Both the position numbers and the translations under genes were made by a program. Positions 1 to 8,414 of a stretch of 11,581 nt of DNA are shown piece after piece (within the stretch, counting starts at the first letter, position 1; each line of letters opens with the position of its first letter). The notes below the pieces were generated by a model, which was not told the DNA's origin, ran no database searches, and worked only from the letters and a program-made list of their open reading frames with translations. This DNA comes from Proteobacteria bacterium HN_bin10 (GTDB taxonomy: Bacteria; Pseudomonadota; Alphaproteobacteria; Caulobacterales; Aquidulcibacteraceae): assembly GCA_002083515.1 (NCBI GenBank), contig LWDN01000032.1, positions 1 through 11,581 on the forward strand. Direction: 5' to 3'.

Positions 1-58
1 GCGGGCGCCGGCGCATGGGCAAGCCGGAAATCCGAGACGAAGAGCGCGGTATCTTGAC

Positions 59-691
59 CTAGCCGCCCAGCTTCCGAATCTTCCCTGCGATCAGACGCGC
101 ATCCTCGCGGCTCGACCGTTCGAGGTGCTCCGCCACCGAAATCCGGTCCTCCAACGGAAAACGGCTGGTGCAGCTTGGAGATCATGTCGACGCCCTCGAC
201 CTCGATCGCGAACGGCGTCACCGCCGGGAACAGGCGATCGATGTATCCCGCCGGCGCCATAGACGTCTGCCACACCGGGCAATCGCCCACCTCGGCGTAT
301 TGCGGTTCGATCAACGCCGAGAGATCGTCGATCAAGCGGCAGAAATAGTCCTTGTCCGCGACCACGCGCGCCGTTCCGCGCACCTGGACCTGCTCGTAAT
401 CGTAGGTGCCGCCCTGCGTGGGTTCTTTGCGCCAGTGCGGCGAAACGTAGGTCGCCGGCCCCGAGAACACCACCAGCACCGGCGCGCCATCGAGACCGAC
501 GCATTGGGGATTTTGTCCATTCAAATGCGCGCGCAGGCGCGCGATGCGTCCACCCTCGACATCGGCCACGAAGGGCGCGCGCGTCGCATTGAGGCCGCCA
601 TGCGCGCTGAAGAGGTGCGCAAACGGATACGCCCGCACCAACGCGATGGCGGCGTCGGCGTCGCTCTCGCAGCGCCATTGCGGCGGGTAGC

Positions 692-695
<4 letters not shown>
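59..695 (-). pseudogene. PaiB-like FMN-binding negative transcriptional regulator, one-base frameshift near the 3' end
   Basis: Reading from the ATG at 695, about 180 residues match the PaiB/FMN-binding split-barrel family. Conserved blocks are a NPQ-containing stretch (about 61-64), FSGPATYVSPHW (77-88) and the KLHQ block near residue 174-177. Reading then goes off frame. Removing one base between about 150 and 165 (either the T run or the GTTGG) restores a natural C-terminus (SVEDRISVAEHLERSS, ending GKIRKLGG) and the TAG stop at 61-59. The span of 637 bases is 3n+1, which fits a single inserted base. Corrected length is about 211 aa, normal for the family. The start overlaps the metH stop in an ATGA, so translational coupling is likely. 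PaiB proteins bind flavin and have been linked to repression and protease control; the role here is unknown. It could be a functional gene carrying a sequencing error, a fresh pseudogene, or less likely a +1 recoding site. Uncorrected, the frame runs off the window edge without a stop. Confidence 0.85.
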
Positions 696-3457
<2,762 letters not shown>

Positions 3458-3475
3458 CTACGGATCCACGCAACA

Positions 3476-3581
3476 AATATGGACCGCCGGCGCCCTCGCC
3501 GGCACGGCGCAGCAGCTGCAGGCAAACGCCGGCGCTTGTTCGACTCAGCGGAAGCCGGCGAGGGCGCCGGCGGTCCATATT
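3476..3581. repeat. Perfect 28-bp inverted repeat between the two metH genes (REP pair or MITE-like)
   Basis: Positions 3476-3503 and 3554-3581 are exact reverse complements over 28 bases, separated by 50 bases. The outer ends read AATATGGACCGCC. Each arm also folds on itself (GCCGGCG, loop CCCT, CGCCGGC), so one large cruciform or two small hairpins are possible. The element fills nearly all of the 123-base gap and its last base is the first base of the upstream metH stop codon as read on the plus strand. Related ends occur at 4657-4668 and 4834-4845. It could slow transcription or stabilise mRNA between the two genes; there is no T-tract, so it is not a classical terminator. Confidence 0.9.
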
Positions 3582-4642
3582 CAAGCCGCGGCATTGAACG
3601 GCTCCAGCCCAGCCAACTTCAACCGCGCATCATGCGCCGCCGCCGCGCGCGGCTTCACGCCTTCGACCGCATGCTTCATGTGGGTGATGTGCTCCGGCGT
3701 CGTGCCGCAACAGCCGCCGGCGATGTTGAGTAAGCCGGCGCGCGCCCATTCGGCGTAGTGCGCCTCCATTGAATGCGGCGTCTCGTCGTAGCCGCCCATG
3801 GCGTTCGGCAACCCCGCGTTCGGATAAGCGCTGACCGCGCATTCCGCCACGCGCGCGAGATCGGCGAGGAAGGCGCGCATGTCGGCGGGCCCGAGCGCGC
3901 AATTCAAACCCACCGCCCATGGATTTGCGTGCCGCACGGAATTGTAGAACGCCTCTACCGTCTGGCCAGAAAGCGTGCGTCCCGAGCGATCGGTGATGGT
4001 GCCGCTGATCCAGAGCGGCAGCTCGACGCCGGTCTTGTCGAAAGCCTCCCACGCGCCCCACAGCGCCGACTTTGCGTTGAGCGTATCGGTGATGGTCTCG
4101 ATCAAAAGCAAGTCAGCGCCGCCGTCGATCAGACCAAGAATTTGTTCCTTGTAGCCCGCCGCCATGCCGTCAAAGTCCGCATCGCGCCGCCCCGGATCGC
4201 CAACCTCAGGCGACATCGAGAGCAGCTTCGTCGTCGGCCCCACCGAACCGGCGACGGCGCGCGGCTTGCCATCCGCCGCTTCGGCGCGGTCGCACACAGC
4301 GCGCGCTAGCCGCGCCGATTCCACATTCATCTCGCGCACAAGCGCTTCGAGCCCGTACTCGGCCTGGCTGATCGGCGTCGCCGTAAACGTGTTGGTGCTG
4401 ACGATATCGGCGCCGGCGGCGATGTAAGCCTCGTGGACTTGGGTGATGATCTCGGGTCGAGTCAGCGTCAGCACATCGCTATCGCCTTTGAGCGGGGTGC
4501 GATGATCGACGAAGCGCGCGCCGTGAAAATCCTCCGCCGTCAAGCCGAAGCCCTGCAGATAAGCGCCCATCGATCCATCGAGGATCAGAATGCGCTTGGC
4601 GAGTTCGGCGTTGAGCGCGGCAAGTCTTTTTTCGCGATTCAT
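3581..4642 (-). CDS. metH: Homocysteine S-methyltransferase domain of split methionine synthase (N-terminal part of MetH)
   Basis: A 353-aa protein equal to the first domain of canonical MetH. It begins with the typical RILILDGSMGAYLQ (17-30) and carries the three zinc/homocysteine cysteines: C248 in VGLNCALGP and C311-C312 in GGCCGTTPEHI. It ends in LAGLEPFNAAA, the point where a one-piece MetH would continue through the linker into the folate domain, so the split is clean rather than a broken gene. It must work in trans with the downstream 921-aa protein to make methionine. The ATG at 4642 has a good GAGGAA site seven bases upstream (4650-4655). Split MetH is, to my knowledge, normal in Caulobacter relatives. 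A stand-alone SAM- or methylmethionine-dependent homocysteine methyltransferase is the alternative, but the downstream gene makes that unlikely. Confidence 0.93.
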   Translation of the reverse strand: MNREKRLAALNAELAKRILILDGSMGAYLQGFGLTAEDFHGARFVDHRTPLKGDSDVLTLTRPEIITQVHEAYIAAGADIVSTNTFTATPISQAEYGLEALVREMNVESARLARAVCDRAEAADGKPRAVAGSVGPTTKLLSMSPEVGDPGRRDADFDGMAAGYKEQILGLIDGGADLLLIETITDTLNAKSALWGAWEAFDKTGVELPLWISGTITDRSGRTLSGQTVEAFYNSVRHANPWAVGLNCALGPADMRAFLADLARVAECAVSAYPNAGLPNAMGGYDETPHSMEAHYAEWARAGLLNIAGGCCGTTPEHITHMKHAVEGVKPRAAAAHDARLKLAGLEPFNAAA

Positions 4643-4656
4643 GGCTCAATTCCTCA

Positions 4657-4681
4657 TTGGACCGCCGGCTTCCAGCCGCCA
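4657..4681. repeat. Degenerate copy of the TGGACCGCCGGC palindromic repeat
   Basis: TTGGACCGCCGGC is followed by TTCCA and GCCGCC. This is the same outer sequence and hairpin layout as each arm at 3476-3503 and 3554-3581, but with a different loop (TTCCA instead of the G-CCCT-C turn) and an imperfect distal arm. It sits just upstream of the ribosome-binding site of the first metH gene, so it would lie in the mRNA next to the translation start. A REP-like family with variable loops is the likely explanation. Confidence 0.6.
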
Positions 4682-4765
4682 TGCATTGAATCGAACAAGC
4701 GCAAGCGCATGTCGGTAGCGATCACGCCGTGCGAGCGAGGACGCCCGCGCGCCATGCTGGCGCAT

Positions 4766-4779
4766 CGCCTTGCAAGGCG
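4766..4779. repeat. 14-bp perfect palindrome in the metF-metH spacer
   Basis: CGCCTTGCAAGGCG is self-complementary over 14 bases. It lies among other repeats in the 208-base spacer between metF and the first metH gene. It may be part of a composite repeat with the neighbouring hairpin at 4800-4823. A protein-binding site is possible, but no partner is evident. Confidence 0.45.
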
Positions 4780-4784
4780 GAGTT

Positions 4785-4846
4785 TCGCCCCACCCCCTGC
4801 CCCCTCCCCTCGCGGGGAGGGGGAGAGTCTGCGCGGTCCATATTGT
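4785..4846. repeat. GC-rich hairpin repeat, third copy, joined to a GGTCCATATT end
   Basis: A 10-bp stem, 4800-4809 with 4814-4823 (CCCCCTCCCC / GGGGAGGGGG), has loop TCGC. Its left tail, CGCCCCACCCCCTG, matches the tails of the two copies inside metH. Immediately to the right, GCGGTCCATATT (4834-4845) matches the outer end of the 28-bp inverted repeat at 3554-3581. So two repeat families abut here, five bases from the metF stop. The hairpin could protect the 3' end of metF-containing mRNA; with no T-tract it is not a standard terminator. Confidence 0.75.
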
Positions 4847-4850
4847 CCCT

Positions 4851-5756
4851 TCACGCTCTGGCCTCCTCCGCCCGCAAACCCAAAATCCGGCAAATCGCCA
4901 ACGCCAGATCGGCGCGGTTCAACGTGTAGAAGTGGAAATCCTGCACGCCCTCTGCCGCCAGACGCGCGCAAAGCTGCGCCGTCGTCACCGCCGTCACCAG
5001 GCGGCGCGTCTCCGGATCGTCGTCCAGGCCTTCGAACAGGTGGATCAGCCAACGCGGCAGCGAAGCGCCGCAAGCATCGGCCATCTTCTTCAGCCCCTTC
5101 ACGTTGGTCACCGGCATGATGCCCGGCAGCACCGGCGCATAAACGCCCGCGCGCGCGAGCTTATCGCGGAAACGCAAGAACACGTCGGCATCGAAGAAGA
5201 ATTGCGAAATGCCGCGCGTGGCGCCGGCGGCGAGCTTGCGTTTGAAATTGTCGATCTCGTGTTCCCAGGTCGGACTGGCCGGGTGCTTTTCCGGATGCAC
5301 GGCGACCGAAATTTCGAAGCCGCCGATGCGCGCCGCCGCTTCGGTCAATTCGATTGCGCTCGCATAGCCTTGCGGATGTTGCAGATACGGCAGCCCGACC
5401 CCGCCCGGCGGATCGCCGCGCAGCGCCACGATGTGACGCACGCCGGCGTTGCGATAGTCGCGCAACACTGCGTCGACCTCGGATCGGCTAGCGGACACCG
5501 TAGTGAGATGCGCGGCGGGCTTGAGCGAAGTCTCACGCACGATGCGAGACACGATGCGGTGGGTGCGATCGCGGGTCGAACCGCCCGCGCCATAGGTGAC
5601 CGACACGAAACTCGGCCCCAAAGGTTCAAGCTTGCGGATTGAATCCCAAAGCTGGTTTTCGAGCGCTTCCGTGCGCGGCGGGAAAAATTCGAACGACACG
5701 CGCGGCTTGTTCGCGCGCACACTCGTTTCGGGCAGAATGGGTCGGATCGCGTTCAT
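4851..5756 (-). CDS. metF: Methylenetetrahydrofolate reductase [NAD(P)H]
   Basis: A 301-aa FAD-dependent TIM-barrel enzyme that reduces 5,10-methylene-THF to 5-methyl-THF, the methyl donor for MetH. Landmarks are SFEFFPPRT (21-29) with the catalytic Glu23; VSVTYGAGGS (51-60); ALRGDPPGG (111-119) with Asp115, matching E. coli Asp120; AVHPEKHPAS (152-161); QFFFDADVF (185-193) with Gln185, matching E. coli Gln183; PVLPGIMPVTN (208-218); and FHFYTLNRADL (274-284). The length is typical. The ATG at 5756 overlaps the upstream stop as ATGA and immediately precedes the conserved region. An open frame continues 33 codons further upstream, but that extension overlaps the previous gene and has no family support. 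Second gene of the operon. Confidence 0.97.
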   Translation of the reverse strand: MNAIRPILPETSVRANKPRVSFEFFPPRTEALENQLWDSIRKLEPLGPSFVSVTYGAGGSTRDRTHRIVSRIVRETSLKPAAHLTTVSASRSEVDAVLRDYRNAGVRHIVALRGDPPGGVGLPYLQHPQGYASAIELTEAAARIGGFEISVAVHPEKHPASPTWEHEIDNFKRKLAAGATRGISQFFFDADVFLRFRDKLARAGVYAPVLPGIMPVTNVKGLKKMADACGASLPRWLIHLFEGLDDDPETRRLVTAVTTAQLCARLAAEGVQDFHFYTLNRADLALAICRILGLRAEEARA

Positions 5757-6730
5757 GCCTTGCTTCCCGCCCAGATTTTCACCGTCAGCGCGCCGGTCGT
5801 CTTCGGCGCCAGCGTTGTCGCTTTCGGCCGGCTGACGCCGGCGGCTTCGCACCACTCGGCGATTTCCGCGTCGCTGAAACCAAGCCGGCGATGCGCATGC
5901 TCGGCGCGCAGAAATTCCAGCGCGTGCGGCGCAAAGTCGACAATCAGCAAGCGCCCGCCCGGTTTCAACAAGCGCGCCGCCTCGACGACAGCACGCGCCG
6001 GATCGGAGAGGAAGTGCAGCACTTGGTGGATGGTCACCAGATCGGCGGCGCCGGCCTCGATCGGCGGCGCATACGCGTCGCCGAACCGCAACGCGGCTTT
6101 CGCCTTTAGATCGCCCAACGACGCGCGCGCGATCGCCAGCATCTGGCGCGAGGTGTCGAATCCCTCGGCGCGGCGCACGCGATCGGCGAACAGCTGGATC
6201 ATACGGCCCTGACCGACGCCGACATCGACCATCAAATCGAAGGGCCCCTTGCCGGCGGCGGCGAGAATGGCGCTGTCGATGTCGGCCTCGGGCAGGTGCA
6301 AAGCGCGCACGCGTTCCCAGTCGGCGGCGTTGCGTTCGAAATATTCGGCAGCGGCCTCCTCACGGGCGGCGCGGATTTCGCCGAGGCGCTCGGCGTCGCG
6401 CGCCAGCACTTCGTCGCTTGGGTCGAGCATGGCGAGCGCCGCTTCCGCGAACCGGCGCTCGGTCGTGTGCGTGCGCGGCAAGCGATAGAACACCCACGCC
6501 CCTTCCGGCGCACGCTCGATCAGTCCGGCTTCGGTCATCAGCTTGAGGTGGCGACTGACCCTGGGCTGGCTCTGGCCGAGCGCTTGGGCGATCTCGCCGA
6601 CCGCCAACTCGCCCTCGCTCAGCAGCGCCAGAATGCGCAGCCGGGTCTGTTCGCCCGCAGCCCGCAACGCCGCAACGACCCGGCCAGCGTCCCTCAACTC
6701 CGCCACCGGTTCGATTGCTGATATAAACAT
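5753..6730 (-). CDS. ArsR-family transcriptional regulator fused to a SAM-dependent methyltransferase
   Basis: A 325-aa two-domain protein. Residues about 12-85 form an ArsR winged helix (LRAAGEQTRLRILALL, 22-37; recognition helix SQPRVSRHLKLMTEAGL, 54-70). The metal-sensing ELCVCDL box is replaced by GELAVGEIAQAL, so there are no metal-binding cysteines there. Residues about 140-325 form a class I methyltransferase: motif I VDVGVGQG (168-175), HQVLHFLSDP (235-244) and LLKPGGRLLIVDF (254-266). As first gene of the met operon, it is plausibly a regulator that reads SAM or SAH through the methyltransferase fold. Whether it also methylates a substrate cannot be told. The ATG at 6730 is chosen because it is nine codons before the winged helix. 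The frame extends 40 codons further, but through the promoter and an arginine-rich, non-homologous stretch. There is no convincing ribosome-binding site, so initiation may be leaderless. Confidence 0.92.
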   Translation of the reverse strand: MFISAIEPVAELRDAGRVVAALRAAGEQTRLRILALLSEGELAVGEIAQALGQSQPRVSRHLKLMTEAGLIERAPEGAWVFYRLPRTHTTERRFAEAALAMLDPSDEVLARDAERLGEIRAAREEAAAEYFERNAADWERVRALHLPEADIDSAILAAAGKGPFDLMVDVGVGQGRMIQLFADRVRRAEGFDTSRQMLAIARASLGDLKAKAALRFGDAYAPPIEAGAADLVTIHQVLHFLSDPARAVVEAARLLKPGGRLLIVDFAPHALEFLRAEHAHRRLGFSDAEIAEWCEAAGVSRPKATTLAPKTTGALTVKIWAGSKA

Positions 6731-6741
6731 ATCTTTATATC
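6720..6741. promoter_or_regulatory. AT-rich palindromic operator over the arsR-methyltransferase start codon
   Basis: GATATAAA (6720-6727) and TTTATATC (6734-6741) are perfect inverted arms around CATATC. Counting the inner bases, 10 of 11 pairs match over 22 bp. This is a striking AT island in very GC-rich DNA. The start codon is the CAT at 6728-6730, in the centre of the palindrome. Position, symmetry and length fit autoregulation by the dimeric winged-helix protein encoded by the gene itself; binding is inferred. Confidence 0.75.
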
Positions 6742-6765
6742 TACAGCGAACGGTCCGTCTGGCAA
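6740..6765 (-). promoter_or_regulatory. Putative promoter of the methionine-cycle operon
   Basis: On the minus strand, TTGCCAG (6765-6759) is followed after 11 bases by GCTGTAGA (6747-6740). This loosely fits the Caulobacter housekeeping pattern; read in E. coli style, TTGCCA is 16 bases from TAGATA. Transcription would begin at or within a few bases of the ATG at 6730, predicting a leaderless or nearly leaderless mRNA and placing the palindromic operator over the -10 and start site. Confidence 0.5.
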
Positions 6766-6838
6766 GCCCCCTGGAGGGGCCCTGTTGCATGCGAAGCTCA
6801 CCCGCGTGGGACTGGGGTCGCGCTCGGGAACGGGCAAG

Positions 6839-6864
6839 TTGATTAACCATGGTCCGGCATTATC
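6839..6864 (+). promoter_or_regulatory. Putative promoter of mlaA-mlaC
   Basis: TTGATTA (6839-6845), an 11-base spacer, then GCATTATC (6857-6864), which matches GCTANAWC at six of eight positions counting the N. The predicted start is near 6871, giving a leader of about 20 nt that contains the mlaA ribosome-binding site. It faces away from the met operon promoter about 75 bases to its left. Confidence 0.5.
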
Positions 6865-6876
6865 TCGGCTGGACCG

Positions 6877-6883
6877 AAGGGGG
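6877..6883 (+). promoter_or_regulatory. Strong ribosome-binding site deciding the mlaA start
   Basis: AAGGGGG lies six bases before the ATG at 6890 and favours this start over an upstream in-frame ATG at 6785. It is flanked by GGACC (6871-6875) and GGTCC (6882-6886), which can pair into a 5-bp hairpin with the site partly in the loop. Confidence 0.7.
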
Positions 6884-6889
6884 TCCGAC

Positions 6890-7735
6890 ATGCGGGGACT
6901 AATCTCAGTCGTAACGTTCGCGGCGTGCGTCGCTGCGCCAGCAGCGGCGTTCGCGCAGGACGCGCAACCGGCCGCCGCCGAAAGCGCCGCGTCCGCCGGC
7001 GACCCCTGGGAAGGGTTCAACCGCGACCTCTACGCGTTTCACGAAGGCGTCGACACCGCCGTGCTCGAACCGGTGGCGCGGGGCTATCGCGCGGTGACGC
7101 CGTCTCCGGTGCGCGAAGGCGTCATGAATTTCCTGCGCAATTTGCGCGGGCCCGTGATTTTCGCGAACGACGTTTTGCAAGGCGAGCCTGGGCGCGCCGG
7201 CACGACCGCTGGGCGCTTCGCCATCAACACCACGCTTGGCGTCGCCGGCATTTTCGATCCGGCGTCCAGCATGGGACTTGAACGCCACGATGAAGATTTC
7301 GGCCAAACGCTCGCCGTCTGGGGCGTGCCGGAAGGCCCGTACTTGTTCATCCCGCTGATGGGACCGAGCACAGTGCGCGACACCGCCGGACGCGTCGTCG
7401 ATACGGTATTCGATCCGCTCACCTGGGCGGAATTCGACGATGTCGACACCGCCCGTACGGCGCGCGGTGTGACCACGGGCATAGCCACGCGCGAAAGCGT
7501 CATCGAAGCTGTCGACGATGTGCGCGAAAACTCACTCGACCCTTATGTCTCCATTCGCAGCTCCTATGTCCTGCTGCGCCAAAGCGCGATCCAAAATGGC
7601 CGCGACGAAGTCCCGGTTTTGCCGGATTTCGATGATGAACTTCCGGAAAGCTCAGCGCCTGACGCCGCTGCGACCGGGGAAAATACGCAACACTTGCCGC
7701 CTGCGAACGGCGTTTCCACATCGGACCAACACTAG
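6890..7735 (+). CDS. mlaA: MlaA (VacJ) phospholipid-trafficking outer-membrane protein
   Basis: A 281-aa exported protein of the MlaA family, which removes mislocalised phospholipid from the outer leaflet of the outer membrane and passes it to MlaC. The signal peptide has a hydrophobic core GLISVVTFAACVAAP and a good signal-peptidase I site after AAAFA (A22/Q23). Family blocks follow: DPWEGFNRDLYAFHEGVD (38-55), NFLRNLRGPVIFANDVLQG (80-98), RFAINTTLGVAGIFDPA (109-125), EDFGQTLAVWGVPEGPY (135-151) and FDPLTW (174-179). E. coli MlaA is a lipoprotein; here the only early cysteine, C13, sits in a poor lipobox (TFAAC), so the protein may not be lipidated. The last about 40 residues are acidic and low-complexity. 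mlaC follows after ten bases, so the two are co-transcribed. The start is set by the AAGGGGG site. Confidence 0.93.
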   Translation: MRGLISVVTFAACVAAPAAAFAQDAQPAAAESAASAGDPWEGFNRDLYAFHEGVDTAVLEPVARGYRAVTPSPVREGVMNFLRNLRGPVIFANDVLQGEPGRAGTTAGRFAINTTLGVAGIFDPASSMGLERHDEDFGQTLAVWGVPEGPYLFIPLMGPSTVRDTAGRVVDTVFDPLTWAEFDDVDTARTARGVTTGIATRESVIEAVDDVRENSLDPYVSIRSSYVLLRQSAIQNGRDEVPVLPDFDDELPESSAPDAAATGENTQHLPPANGVSTSDQH

Positions 7736-7745
7736 AGGAACCAAA

Positions 7746-8414
7746 GTGACCGCCCGCTCTCTCACTCGCGCCGCCTTCATCGCCGCTCTGGCAGGCGCCG
7801 GACTCGTGCTCGCCGCACCGAGCGCGCATGCCGTCAGAGATCAGGGCGCGGAGCAGTATGTGCAGGAGAACGCGGCGCGCGCGCTGGCCGCGCTCGGCGA
7901 CCGCAGCATGAACGCGACGCAGCGCCAGCAGACGTTTACGCGGCTGATGGCGGATTTTGCCGACATGCCGCGCATTTCGACGTACGTGCTGGGCCGCTAT
8001 GGCAGCGCGCTGCGCGCCGATCCCGCGTTACGCAACGAATGGCGCAGCACCTTCCAGGCCTACACCATTGCCACCTATGAGACCCGCCTTGAGCGGTTCA
8101 GCGGCAGCACCATTCAGGTGACGGGGTCTAACATCGTGCGCGATGGCGTCGTCGATGTATCAACTTTGTTGACACCGCGCGGCCAGACACGCCCGACGCG
8201 TGTTCAATGGCGGCTCTATCGCTCGGGCAACGCGTGGAAGGTGTTCGACATTCAGCTGGCCTTCGAAGGCGGCAACGCCATTTGGCTCGGCGCCCAGCAA
8301 CAGCTCGACTTCCTCGCTATCCTCGACCGCAACAACGGCGATATCGAAGCGCTAATGACCGTGCTGCGCGGTCAGACCGACTCAATGCGTCAGCGCATCG
8401 TGGCGCGCAGCTAA
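7746..8414 (+). CDS. mlaC: MlaC (Ttg2D) periplasmic phospholipid-binding protein
   Basis: A 222-aa protein starting with GTG at 7746, five bases after a clear GAGGAA site (7735-7740) that overlaps the end of mlaA. The signal peptide is about 1-29 (two early arginines, hydrophobic 9-23, cleavage near APSAHA/VRD). The mature part matches the MlaC fold: FADMPRISTYVLGRY (71-85), FQAYTIATYETRLERFSG (103-120), VDVSTLL (136-142) and RVQWRLYRSGNAWKVFDI (152-169), then FEGGNAI. MlaC shuttles phospholipids between MlaA and the inner-membrane MlaFEDB transporter, whose genes are not in this window. An open frame runs further upstream inside mlaA, but the signal peptide and ribosome-binding site fix the GTG start. 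Confidence 0.92.
   Translation: MTARSLTRAAFIAALAGAGLVLAAPSAHAVRDQGAEQYVQENAARALAALGDRSMNATQRQQTFTRLMADFADMPRISTYVLGRYGSALRADPALRNEWRSTFQAYTIATYETRLERFSGSTIQVTGSNIVRDGVVDVSTLLTPRGQTRPTRVQWRLYRSGNAWKVFDIQLAFEGGNAIWLGAQQQLDFLAILDRNNGDIEALMTVLRGQTDSMRQRIVARS

Noticed and set aside
1..58. Possible end of another gene at the left edge
   Set aside because: Short open frames exist on both strands here, but none has a start, ribosome-binding site or recognisable motif, so no call is justified.
3476..4846. CRISPR-like or terminator interpretation of the repeats
   Set aside because: The units are palindromic, few and irregularly spaced, and none of the hairpins is followed by a T-tract.
4433..5119. 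A plus-strand open frame across the metF-metH spacer
   Set aside because: It consists of antisense metH, repeats and antisense metF; proline/arginine-rich, no recognisable family.
5757..5855. A 33-codon N-terminal extension of metF
   Set aside because: It lies inside the upstream methyltransferase domain. The ATGA overlap and the position of the SFEFFPP motif point to the ATG at 5756.
6731..6850. A 40-codon N-terminal extension of the ArsR-methyltransferase
   Set aside because: It crosses the palindrome, the promoter-like boxes and part of the divergent mlaA promoter, and is unlike ArsR N-termini.
6731..6889. SAM or cobalamin riboswitch ahead of the met operon or mlaA
   Set aside because: The leader of the met operon appears too short to hold one, and no conserved riboswitch core such as a B12-box was seen.
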